Shown here piece after piece: positions 1-5,351 of a DNA stretch of 19,021 nt. The first letter of the stretch is position 1, and the number at the start of each line of letters is the position of its first letter. Origin of the DNA: Oscillospiraceae bacterium. Its GTDB lineage: Bacteria; Bacillota; Clostridia; Oscillospirales; Ruminococcaceae. The stretch spans positions 81,148 through 100,168 of the forward strand of contig CABIYQ010000008.1 in assembly GCA_902362965.1 (NCBI GenBank). Direction: 5' to 3'. Position numbers and translations under genes: made by a program. The notes beneath the pieces were generated by a model, which worked only from the letters and a program-made list of their open reading frames with translations, had not been told where the DNA came from and ran no database searches.

Positions 1-710
1 GAATAGCCGAGAATGCAAACAATTATGTACACCCTGAATTTCCCACGTTAAGTTCCGGAATCTATAAAATGCAGGTTAATAACGGTCATGTATCAAGAGC
101 GGTAAAAGCAGAAAAAGCTGATATTCTGGCTTTGGGATTTGAGGATCCTGCTGCAGCATATTTGCCGTTGACCGGAGGAACGATAAGTAATGCCGATTAT
201 GGGGAGAGTTTGAAGGTAAACAGAGGACCAACGTCAAGCTCTGCGGCATTGTCAGTAATTGATTATTTAATTAACGGAAACCGAGTTGGTGTGATGGGTT
301 TTGATTTAAATTCAAAACTGCACATACGAAACAGCAATAATTCTGAAATGGCTGAAATAGATAAAGACGGTACTGTCAGCGCAAAGTATTTTAAGCAGTC
401 CCAATCGGGAGCACTTCTTGCCGAAAGCTCAACAGATGAAAACAGTCTGACGGTAACCAATGCTGAGATAGTAAAATATTCACAGGTGTATATGGCTGCA
501 AGCTGGACGGAAAGAGAGACGGTCAATTTCTGTGATGTGATTCCGATTTCTGCCATTGTGGCAGGAGCAGTGTTTACAAAACAAATTTATACGGGAACAA
601 GAATTTATACTTATACAGTCACCTGTACAAGTGCAGGAGTATTCACATTAACGCAAAGCAACTCCACAGGTACAACAGGAACATTGAGATTAAAATTATA
701 TGTTATTTAG
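1..710 (+). CDS. Phage tail fibre protein, C-terminal part (gene begins before the window)
   Basis: The frame is open from base 3, before the first Met at 69, so the N-terminus lies outside the window. The visible part contains the motif YLPLTGGTI, a short spacer repeat typical of Firmicutes phage tail fibres and side fibres, followed by a beta-rich, Ser/Thr/Asn-rich region. The last 106 residues (from base 393) are nearly identical to the end of the fibre gene at 14563-15699. The protein would lie at the distal end of a phage tail and contact the host surface; the shared C-terminus could be a trimerisation or receptor-binding domain, which is inference. An XhlA-like gene and a holin follow directly, the usual late order of fibre then lysis genes. 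The exact receptor is unknown. Confidence 0.8.
   Translation, partial: IAENANNYVHPEFPTLSSGIYKMQVNNGHVSRAVKAEKADILALGFEDPAAAYLPLTGGTISNADYGESLKVNRGPTSSSAALSVIDYLINGNRVGVMGFDLNSKLHIRNSNNSEMAEIDKDGTVSAKYFKQSQSGALLAESSTDENSLTVTNAEIVKYSQVYMAASWTERETVNFCDVIPISAIVAGAVFTKQIYTGTRIYTYTVTCTSAGVFTLTQSNSTGTTGTLRLKLYVI
393..710 (+). repeat. 318-bp direct repeat, copy 1 (fibre 3' end)
   Basis: Bases 393-710 align without gaps to 15382-15699, beginning AAGCAGTCCC and ending at the fibre stop codon. Only scattered substitutions are seen, giving residue changes such as A/T, V/A and M/I. Upstream of the repeat the two fibre proteins are not obviously alignable, so the fibre C-terminus has been conserved or exchanged as a block. 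Confidence 0.9.
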
Positions 711-722
711 GAGGTGTAATTT

Positions 723-944
723 ATGACGGAAATAATAGTTGCGGCAATATCCTTATTGGGAACACTGGGCGGTTCTCTGGGAGGTATTCTGGTATCAAGC
801 AAAATGACAAATTATCGGATTCAGCAGCTTGAAAACAAGGTTGCGGAGCACAATAATTTTGCAAGGCGAATGCCGGTTGTTGAAGAACAAATAAAAGTTG
901 CAAATCATAGAATTGAGGACTTGGAAAAGGAGATACATAAATGA
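723..944 (+). CDS. XhlA-like phage membrane/coiled-coil protein
   Basis: This is a 73-residue protein. The N-terminal hydrophobic, Gly-rich segment (about residues 4-25, IIVAAISLLGTLGGSLGGIL) looks like one membrane span. It is followed by a charged helix with heptad-like spacing (QQLENKV to IEDLEKEI) that should form a coiled coil. This layout matches the small proteins often annotated as hemolysin XhlA or holin-associated protein, which sit just before the holin in Firmicutes prophages; in PBSX, XhlA acts with the holin XhlB in lysis. AGGAGGTG precedes the ATG, and the stop overlaps the holin ATG by four bases, so the two genes are probably translationally coupled. The second lysis cassette in the window (15710-16738) lacks this gene. 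Confidence 0.7.
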   Translation: MTEIIVAAISLLGTLGGSLGGILVSSKMTNYRIQQLENKVAEHNNFARRMPVVEEQIKVANHRIEDLEKEIHK

Positions 945-1126
945 ACATTTTAAAGAAAAATTGCATAAAGCGAGCATTGAGAACTTTTTTACAAACAGCA
1001 GTCGGTTACATAGCGGTAAATATCGCCGCAACTGATCTGACTGTAAAATCCGCTGTTTTGGGATTGGCTGTTTCAGCTATCTCGGCAGGGCTTGCAGCGG
1101 TTATGAATCTTAAAGAAAACAGTTGA
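941..1126 (+). CDS. Phage holin (r1t-like)
   Basis: This is a 61-residue membrane protein with two hydrophobic stretches: about residues 14-32 (RTFLQTAVGYIAVNIAAT) and 36-56 (SAVLGLAVSAISAGLAAVMN), joined by a short polar turn. The pattern RTFLQT followed by a second span resembles r1t-type holins, which permeabilise the membrane for the endolysin. AAAGGAG sits seven bases before the ATG. It is homologous to the holin at 15710-15880 but ends in NLKENS instead of NLKEV. The last codons coincide with the left edge of the toxin-antitoxin unit, and the stop codon lies inside that unit's -35 box, so the tail of this protein was probably rewritten when the unit inserted. Confidence 0.7.
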   Translation: MNILKKNCIKRALRTFLQTAVGYIAVNIAATDLTVKSAVLGLAVSAISAGLAAVMNLKENS

Positions 1127-1151
1127 CATATTTCCACAATTGATGTATAAT
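1123..1151 (+). promoter_or_regulatory. Sigma-A promoter for the antitoxin RNA, copy 1
   Basis: TTGACA (1123-1128), a 17-base spacer and TATAAT (1146-1151) give a perfect consensus. It points into a region with no plus-strand ORF and toward the 3' end of the minus-strand toxin gene. The -35 box overlaps the holin stop codon. Confidence 0.85.
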
Positions 1152-1157
1152 AATAAA

Positions 1158-1245
1158 AAAGGGGCATACCGATAGACGGTCGCTCCCAATCATAAAGAAG
1201 TTATATAAATAACCGCCTATGTGAGAGTATGGCGGTTATTTCCTT
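1158..1245 (+). ncRNA. Putative antisense antitoxin RNA, copy 1
   Basis: A transcript from the promoter at 1123-1151 should start near 1158 and end at the hairpin 1207-1241, giving about 88 nt. Its 5' end can fold into a two-part hairpin: GGGGC with GCUCC, and inside it ACCG with CGGU. The 3' half is fully complementary to the end of the toxin mRNA, and a GCUCCC stretch could also pair with the toxin ribosome site GGGAGU. Ends are inferred from promoter and hairpin positions only. Confidence 0.6.
1207..1241. terminator. Bidirectional terminator-like hairpin between toxin and antitoxin, copy 1
   Basis: AAATAACCGCC (1207-1217) pairs perfectly with GGCGGTTATTT (1231-1241) around a 13-base loop. 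CCTTTTAT follows on the plus strand and an AT-rich tail on the minus strand. The toxin stop codon (1236-1238) lies inside the stem. The T-tracts are weak, so the efficiency of termination is uncertain. Confidence 0.65.
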
Positions 1246-1334
1246 TTATGAAAAATTGCATACATAAATGTTGCAAATGCTATAAAGACAGATGCAAATT
1301 GGAATAATTCACTCCATGTTACGTAATTATTCAT
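1236..1334 (-). CDS. Small hydrophobic toxin peptide, copy 1 (holin-like type I toxin)
   Basis: This 32-codon ORF encodes MNNYVTWSEL, then a hydrophobic aromatic-rich segment of about 18 residues (FASVFIAFATFMYAIF), then a basic tail HKRK. One membrane span with a positive C-terminus is the form of small type I toxins and of 'putative holin-like toxins' in Firmicutes, which depolarise the membrane. GGGAG (1344-1348) lies nine bases before the ATG, inside a hairpin (CTCCC-GGAA-GGGAG, 1344-1357) with a GNRA loop that should hide the ribosome site. The second copy at 10517-10615 gives the same 32 residues; the three base differences are silent (two third positions and TAA/TAG), suggesting the peptide is maintained. 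The toxic role is inferred from form and layout. Confidence 0.72.
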   Translation of the reverse strand: MNNYVTWSELFQFASVFIAFATFMYAIFHKRK

Positions 1335-1343
1335 AGTAAATCA

Positions 1344-1357
1344 CTCCCTTCCGGGAG
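1344..1357 (-). promoter_or_regulatory. Ribosome-site-sequestering hairpin of the toxin mRNA, copy 1
   Basis: On the minus strand the bases CTCCC, GGAA, GGGAG form a five-pair stem with a GNRA-type tetraloop, and the 3' arm is the Shine-Dalgarno sequence. In known type I toxins the full-length mRNA is kept untranslated by such folding. The same hairpin is present in copy 2 at 10625-10638. Confidence 0.55.
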
Positions 1358-1376
1358 CAGGATTGACCGCCTACCG

Positions 1377-1430
1377 AACGCAATAGGAAAAGCGTTCGGC
1401 AGACTTGCCCTAAAGATGGCAAGCCTACCG
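1377..1430 (-). other. Extra 54-bp double hairpin in the copy-1 toxin leader
   Basis: This segment is absent from copy 2. It is bounded by GCCTACCG direct repeats (1369-1376 and 1423-1430) and holds two inverted repeats: GAACGC/GCGTTC and CTTGCC/GGCAAG. It lies in the 5' untranslated leader of the toxin mRNA. Copy 2 is what slippage between the direct repeats would leave. Confidence 0.6.
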
Positions 1431-1453
1431 TTTCAGGTATGCCCATAAACATT

Positions 1454-1482
1454 ATTATACTATAATCGGCATAATATGTCAA
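1454..1482 (-). promoter_or_regulatory. Sigma-A promoter for the toxin mRNA, copy 1
   Basis: Read on the minus strand: TTGACA (1482-1477), a 17-base spacer and TATAAT (1459-1454), again a perfect consensus. It implies a leader of about 110 nt before the toxin ATG at 1334 and a total mRNA of about 240 nt. Confidence 0.85.
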
Positions 1483-1484
1483 TA

Positions 1485-1514
1485 TGCACTCTGTTTAACA
1501 GGGTGCATTTTTTA
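1485..1514 (+). terminator. Rho-independent terminator at right edge of the toxin-antitoxin unit, copy 1
   Basis: TGCACTCTG pairs with CAGGGTGCA (one G-U pair) around TTTAA, followed by TTTTTT. It acts on the plus strand and lies just before the amidase, so late-operon transcripts would have to read through it. Confidence 0.8.
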
Positions 1515-1545
1515 TATCTGAATTTAAGAAATGAGGTAAATAAAA

Positions 1546-2352
1546 ATGAGTAAAAAAGTTTTTATAGGAGTAGGGCATGGCGGAACAGATTCCGGAGCGG
1601 TTAAGTACATAGTCGAAAAAGAGTATGCTCTGAAAACAGCCTTTGCACTGTCTGAAATTTTAAGCAAATACGGAGTTGATTTCAAGCTGTCACGTACTCA
1701 GGATATTGATACTGATATGGACAGTAAAGTCGCAATGTGTAATAAATATGCTCCTGATTTGGTGGTGGATATTCATTTCAATGCAGGCGGCGGACAGGGT
1801 TTTGAGGTATATTACAGCCGTGTGGGAGGTACATCAAAGACGTTAGCAAACAATATTAATACAGAAGTAAAGAAAATCATGTCGAGCCGTGGTGTTAAGA
1901 CTAAGCTTGGAAATGGCAGTACGGACTATTTTGCAATTATCAGAGAAACGGCAGCCCCAGCGGTACTTTTAGAGGGCGGATTTGTTGATACCAAATCAGA
2001 TGCTGATTTCATCAAGGCAAATTACAAAAAGCTTGCTGAGGCATACGCTAAAGGTATTTTAAAGACGTTGGGTATTTCTACAGCAGCAAGTCCTGCAAAG
2101 CCTATACTGGACAAGACAGGCTATAAAAAAGTCGATAAGACTATTGGTGTGTTATCGCTTAAAGAACTACTGTTGACAGCCAAAACACTAGGCGTTAACA
2201 AATACGGTATGGACAAAAATAAGTCTTTCGGTACTGGTACACTGAATGCTGTAAATTATCTGTTAGGTGTGTGGGGATATCAGCAGAACGGTATTGCAGG
2301 GGAAAACTTTATTAAACGTCTGCATAACGAAATTGAAAATAAAGTGAAATAA
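1546..2352 (+). CDS. N-acetylmuramoyl-L-alanine amidase, Amidase_3 type (endolysin)
   Basis: The 268-residue protein starts with the zinc amidase fold: GVGHGG (His11), the acidic ligand in VEKEY (Glu24 or Glu26), DIHFNA (His77) and the catalytic Glu143 in LLEGGFVD. These are the zinc ligands and the catalytic base of the Amidase_3 family, which cuts the bond between N-acetylmuramic acid and L-alanine in peptidoglycan. Residues 190-268 form a separate domain (GYKKVDKTIGVLSLKELL...) of the kind used for cell-wall targeting or oligomerisation in clostridial phage endolysins. No signal peptide is present, so release would depend on the holin. GAGGT precedes the ATG. The preceding terminator leaves no visible promoter of its own. 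Confidence 0.9.
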   Translation: MSKKVFIGVGHGGTDSGAVKYIVEKEYALKTAFALSEILSKYGVDFKLSRTQDIDTDMDSKVAMCNKYAPDLVVDIHFNAGGGQGFEVYYSRVGGTSKTLANNINTEVKKIMSSRGVKTKLGNGSTDYFAIIRETAAPAVLLEGGFVDTKSDADFIKANYKKLAEAYAKGILKTLGISTAASPAKPILDKTGYKKVDKTIGVLSLKELLLTAKTLGVNKYGMDKNKSFGTGTLNAVNYLLGVWGYQQNGIAGENFIKRLHNEIENKVK

Positions 2353-2392
2353 TTTGCAAAATTTATAAAAGTGTGGTATAATTATAAAAAAC

Positions 2393-2414
2393 AAAGGGCT
2401 ATAAAAAGCCCTTT
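2393..2414 (-). terminator. Terminator of the TIR gene (possibly bidirectional)
   Basis: AAAGGGCT (2393-2400) pairs with AGCCCTTT (2407-2414). On the minus strand it is followed by GTTTTTTATA, a good U-tract, which ends the TIR transcript. It also lies directly after the plus-strand amidase. Confidence 0.75.
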
Positions 2415-2439
2415 ACCTCATATAATTACACATGAATAT

Positions 2440-2856
2440 TTATATATTTTTTATGGCTTCAATCAAGGATTTGGAATTCCAGCCAATCATTATATTTGAA
2501 TTATTTTGAATTTTAGTTGGAATATGTTGCTGACCCCATGGTTTTAATCCTATTATGTATTTTTCCATTGAAATGGCTGTTTCTATTTCAAAATCAATCC
2601 ATTCACTATAGTTTGCATACATTCCCGAAATAATAATAATGGCTGATGATGGTCTAATTTGGGTTTTTAACATTTCTTTTAATTTTTTCTTCCCAACGAT
2701 AGAATTAGAATCAATTAAAGGATCGTGTTGTGGGACTGAGTAATTTTTATAAATTAGTTCTTCATTTTCTTTTGCACTTTTTAGCCATTTTTCAACAGTA
2801 TAATAATCTTCATTATACTTCCAAGCGTGGCTAATAAACAAGTTATACTCTTTCAT
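2440..2856 (-). CDS. TIR-like domain protein (MTH538/ThsB-type), candidate immune sensor
   Basis: The 138-residue protein is a single TIR-like domain. It begins YNLFISHAW (residues 4-12), has a central KNYSVPQHDPL segment (37-47), the core IRPSSAIIIISGMYANYSEW (68-86) and ends with IIGLKPWG and MIGWNSKSLIEAI. The motif SEWIDFEI carries the presumed catalytic Glu90 of TIR NAD-consuming enzymes (SxWxxxE). The domain matches the MTH538 TIR-like family that includes ThsB of Thoeris antiphage systems, which makes a nucleotide signal after infection. AAAGGA lies before the ATG and a terminator follows the stop. Its strand-mate is the SLATT membrane protein (3077-3518); no ThsA gene is visible. A role as TIR sensor plus membrane effector is inference. 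Confidence 0.82.
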   Translation of the reverse strand: MKEYNLFISHAWKYNEDYYTVEKWLKSAKENEELIYKNYSVPQHDPLIDSNSIVGKKKLKEMLKTQIRPSSAIIIISGMYANYSEWIDFEIETAISMEKYIIGLKPWGQQHIPTKIQNNSNIMIGWNSKSLIEAIKNI

Positions 2857-2894
2857 AATAAATAAATCCTTTCTGATAAAATGTAGGTGGTAAT

Positions 2895-3080
2895 ATGATA
2901 AAAAAATACAGAAAAAAACCTGTAATTATAGAGGCATATAAAACTGACAAACCTGTTGTAATAAAAACACTTGAAGGGGATATGAAAGCTTCTATAGGAG
3001 ATTTTATTATTACAGGTGTAAATGGCGAACAATATCCATGTAAACCTGATATTTTTGAAAAAACTTATGAAGAAGTTTAG
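2895..3080 (+). CDS. PGDYG-family phage protein, function unknown
   Basis: This 61-residue protein has the pattern of a very common small phage protein: [11 protein letters not shown] at the N-terminus, then [19 protein letters not shown], then [15 protein letters not shown]. The IGDFIITG stretch corresponds to the PGDYG-type motif. No biochemical role is established to my knowledge. TAGGTGG precedes the ATG. It stands divergent from the TIR gene and runs tail-to-tail into the SLATT gene with a four-base overlap, so it is nested antiparallel between the two minus-strand genes. Confidence 0.8.
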   Translation: MIKKYRKKPVIIEAYKTDKPVVIKTLEGDMKASIGDFIITGVNGEQYPCKPDIFEKTYEEV

Positions 3081-3518
3081 TTTTTTTCTTTATTTGATGT
3101 GTTATTAATGTTTACATGAATAGATTTCCATTGATTATTTTCAGATGAAATAATTTGTTCTATGTTTTTAACAAACATGTTTTCTACTGTTTCGTTTGTT
3201 GTATTATACGGAGACGATTTTGTTAAAAAAACATATTTTTGGTATTTTAATAGATGTGGTTCTGTATTGTATCCAGTTTTCATGATACTTGAATAATTTA
3301 GTAAAAGATTCTAAAATTGTAATAATAATTCCAAATATTCCTACAATTATTGATATTAAGAACGTATTGCAATATCCGGATAACAAAGGTATTATTGCAG
3401 CTAAAATAATTTCAACTATTTGTATTAATTTATATCGTTTTTGGCAAAGCAATGATTTTTTATCATACCAAGCGATTTGTGGATCTAATCGGTTTGTTAT
3501 ATATTCTTGTATATTCAT
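3077..3518 (-). pseudogene. DUF4231/SLATT two-TM membrane protein, frameshifted
   Basis: From ATG 3518 (AAGGAG just upstream) the frame encodes MNIQEYITNRLDPQIAWYDK, then two membrane spans (about VEIILAAIIPLLSGY and FLISIIVGIFGIIITILESF), then KLFKYHENWIQYRTTS. The conserved remainder, LLKYQKYVFLTKSSPYN...IISSENNQW, continues in another frame to the stop at 3077. The break is near 3247-3256, where loss of five bases would explain the pattern. DUF4231 belongs to the SLATT group of two-TM domains, predicted pore-forming effectors that are coupled to nucleotide-signal and TIR sensors in bacterial immunity. The gene has its own promoter (3549-3577). It may be inactive, or the shift may be a sequence error. 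Confidence 0.78.
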
Positions 3519-3548
3519 ATTTTTCTCCTTAAGAAATCTAATATTATA

Positions 3549-3577
3549 AATATACATTATTTTCCAAGAAATGTCAA
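3549..3577 (-). promoter_or_regulatory. Promoter for the SLATT (and perhaps TIR) gene
   Basis: Minus strand: TTGACA (3577-3572), a 17-base spacer and TATATT (3554-3549), about 30 bases before the SLATT start codon. It points against the late phage genes, and a terminator hairpin at 3594-3625 insulates its upstream side. Confidence 0.75.
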
Positions 3578-3593
3578 ATATTTTATAAATATC

Positions 3594-3625
3594 AAGCGGC
3601 AAGATCACTCCTTGCCGCTTTTTTA
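3594..3625 (+). terminator. Rho-independent terminator at the end of the first prophage segment
   Basis: AAGCGGCAAG (3594-3603) pairs perfectly with CTTGCCGCTT (3611-3620), followed by a T-run on the plus strand. It should end the plus-strand phage transcript. It may also stop minus-strand read-through from the dockerin gene, although the minus side has only an AT-rich tail. Confidence 0.8.
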
Positions 3626-3638
3626 ATTTAATTAAATT

Positions 3639-5048
3639 TTATTGTTGTAAAACTTTTTGCCTTAAAAGTGTAAGATCAACGCCATTTAAAACCCCATCAA
3701 AATTTAAATCAGCTAAAATTACATCTCCACTGCTTATTGTTCCTTTATTTAAAAGATAATTTTGCAGAATAATTAAATCATCTGAATTTATACTTCCATC
3801 CTTATTTAAATCTCCTAACATATAATTTGCAGTTGGAATAGGATAAGTATCATATGTAAATAGTGCAGATGGGCAACTAAGCGACCATGATGAGTGAGCG
3901 CCGCCTAAGGCTTTCATTTGTGCGTCATTTAAGAGAAAATAATTATAACTATGATTACCTACACCTTTGCCATCATCCCATGTGGCATCAACATGAAAAT
4001 AATGATCGCCCAGTTTAATTAAATTCCATGCATGTACTCCGGATTTTTGTACAAGATAAGATTCTATACCAGCTGCTTTGGTTAATAAATAATAAGCTCT
4101 GGCATACCCATCACAAACAGTTGTGCTATAAAGGAAAGCGGAATAGTCAACATGATTCTTTTGACTTGAAGTAGTTTCATAATCATAATCAACGGCATCA
4201 CAAAGCCAATCGTGCAACACAACTGCTTTTTGAGTATCGTTCATAGAACTATTTGTATAATTATTGACTACTTTTTCTGCAAATGCATTTGCATAGGTAT
4301 TCATAAAACCTATATTTTTCGTTTGACCAAATTGACTTAATACAAAATCACGTAATTCTTCATTAAATAAAGGATAGTAATTTTTAGGAGGCACAATGGT
4401 TACTTGTTTACTATTAATATAATTTAAATTTATACAGCCTTCAAAAGCTGACGAATTAATAGTACAAGTTAGTGGCATATTTACATTCATTAAATTTTTA
4501 CAGTTCATAAAAGCTGTTCCGTTTATGTAAACATTACCTTGAATCGTTACAGACGATAATCTCATACATCCCAAAAATGCCTGACTTCCTATTGTAGTGA
4601 CACTGGATGGAATTGTTATATATACAAGATTACTTGATTTGAATGCCATATCTTTAATTTCTGATAATGTATTTGGAAGAACTACTGTCTCTAAATTTGA
4701 ACATTGCATAAACGTTCTTGCATATAATATAGTTATTGGACTTTCAATTGTAACTTTCTGTATGTATTTATTGCCTTGAAATGCACCAACAGATATATTA
4801 TTAACGGGGTAGCCATTAATGCTTGACGGTACAATAAGATTTGTATCCGTTCCTTTATATTTACTTATAGACGCACTTCCATTATTGATTGTATAAGTAA
4901 AATTATTAAATTCATCTGCTGATACCATTGTATAGGTAATTATATTTGATAATATTTTACCGTCTGAAAAAGCTAAAAAGCTAAAAATTAAAGCCATTGA
5001 TAAAAAAGCAATGTAAATGTTTTTAAATTTGTTTTTAAATTTTTTCAT
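3639..5048 (-). CDS. Secreted BspA-like LRR / transglutaminase-like / dockerin protein
   Basis: This 469-residue protein begins with a basic N-terminus and hydrophobic core (residues 11-28), with likely cleavage near residue 44 (VSA-D). Residues 50-215 hold BspA-type (LRR_5) repeats such as GAF...IQKVTIE, SAFEGCINLNYI and LPNTLSEIKDMAF. Residues 250-360 form a transglutaminase-like domain with the triad Cys312 (TVCDGYA), His339 (GVHAWNL) and Asp354 (HVDATWDD). Residues 412-465 are a type I dockerin with two calcium loops, DLNKDGSINSDD and DLNFDGVLNGVD. The dockerin should attach the protein to a cohesin on a cellulosome or the cell surface; the enzyme could be a peptidase or crosslinker. GGAGAAA precedes the start. 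It lies between the two prophage segments and is probably chromosomal. Confidence 0.9.
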   Translation of the reverse strand: MKKFKNKFKNIYIAFLSMALIFSFLAFSDGKILSNIITYTMVSADEFNNFTYTINNGSASISKYKGTDTNLIVPSSINGYPVNNISVGAFQGNKYIQKVTIESPITILYARTFMQCSNLETVVLPNTLSEIKDMAFKSSNLVYITIPSSVTTIGSQAFLGCMRLSSVTIQGNVYINGTAFMNCKNLMNVNMPLTCTINSSAFEGCINLNYINSKQVTIVPPKNYYPLFNEELRDFVLSQFGQTKNIGFMNTYANAFAEKVVNNYTNSSMNDTQKAVVLHDWLCDAVDYDYETTSSQKNHVDYSAFLYSTTVCDGYARAYYLLTKAAGIESYLVQKSGVHAWNLIKLGDHYFHVDATWDDGKGVGNHSYNYFLLNDAQMKALGGAHSSWSLSCPSALFTYDTYPIPTANYMLGDLNKDGSINSDDLIILQNYLLNKGTISSGDVILADLNFDGVLNGVDLTLLRQKVLQQ

Positions 5049-5082
5049 AATGATTTCTCCTTAAACAATTTTTATTTTTAAA

Positions 5083-5094
5083 TGCTTATAAGCA
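5083..5094. promoter_or_regulatory. 12-bp palindrome at the dockerin-gene transcription start
   Basis: TGCTTATAAGCA is a perfect palindrome directly downstream of the -10 box on the minus strand, where an operator could sit. No cognate regulator is visible. Confidence 0.35.
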
Positions 5095-5095
5095 C

Positions 5096-5124
5096 ATTAT
5101 ATACCAATAATTTACAAAAATCAA
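5096..5124 (-). promoter_or_regulatory. Promoter of the dockerin gene
   Basis: Minus strand: TTGATT (5124-5119), a 17-base spacer and TATAAT (5101-5096), about 45 bases before the start codon. Confidence 0.7.
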
Positions 5125-5210
5125 CATATAAATATAAAATTAATTAAACATTTACATTATGTCTATCTTTTGTATAAACCTCAAGCAAATTTTTAGATTA
5201 TCTTTTCATA

Positions 5211-5351
5211 TCTCGGCAAATGGCGATAAGTCTTGGATTTTAAGGCTTTTTCGCCATTTGTCATATCGGAAGATACTTGGCATATCTTTGTGCTTCTCGG
5301 CATAAGTTTGAATCCAAAAGTAGTACAGCGGTAGTAAAAACACCGATTTGG
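5211..5351. other. Non-coding stretch next to the integrase, with inverted and direct repeats
   Basis: CAAATGGCGA (5217-5226) and TCGCCATTTG (5251-5260) form a perfect 10-bp inverted repeat around a 24-base loop. TCTCGGCA occurs at 5211 and again near 5295, each time followed closely by ATAAGT or TAAGTT. Close to the integrase stop, TACTAC repeats on the minus strand with an 11-base period. Repeats beside an integrase 3' end can be arm-type sites or an attachment region, but no core duplication was found in this window. Bases 5125-5210 hold nothing recognisable. Confidence 0.3.

Larger units (their letters stand above)
1117..1524. repeat. Type I toxin-antitoxin unit, copy 1 (408 bp)
   Basis: This stretch recurs at 10396-10751 in an unrelated gene context. 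Each copy contains a plus-strand promoter, a convergent minus-strand promoter, a small hydrophobic ORF on the minus strand, a terminator-like hairpin where the two transcripts meet, and a plus-strand terminator at the right end. The outer arms, 1123-1170 and 1436-1482, are imperfect inverted repeats that share TTGACATATT, GTATAATAAT and GGGCATACC. The layout matches prophage type I loci such as txpA/ratA and bsrG/SR4 of Bacillus subtilis, where toxin mRNA and antisense RNA overlap at their 3' ends. It fills the gap between the holin and the amidase. Confidence 0.75.

Noticed and set aside
263..556. 97-codon minus-strand open frame opposite the tail fibre
   Set aside because: It is antisense to a well-supported fibre gene, has no ribosome site, and its peptide shows no recognisable family.
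1236..1334. The small hydrophobic peptide as a phage lysis holin
   Set aside because: It is on the opposite strand to the lysis genes, has its own promoter and an antisense RNA, and a second copy lies far from any lysis gene; a type I toxin fits better, though a pore-forming action would be shared.
2353..2381. Promoter-like TTGCAA-17-TATAAT on the plus strand after the amidase
   Set aside because: It would transcribe straight into the hairpin at 2393-2414 and then antisense to the TIR gene; in AT-rich DNA this match is not strong enough to list.
2440..3518. Classical Thoeris system
   Set aside because: No ThsA (SIR2- or macro-domain effector) gene is present; only the ThsB-like TIR family is matched and the partner is a SLATT protein, so the name would overstate the evidence.
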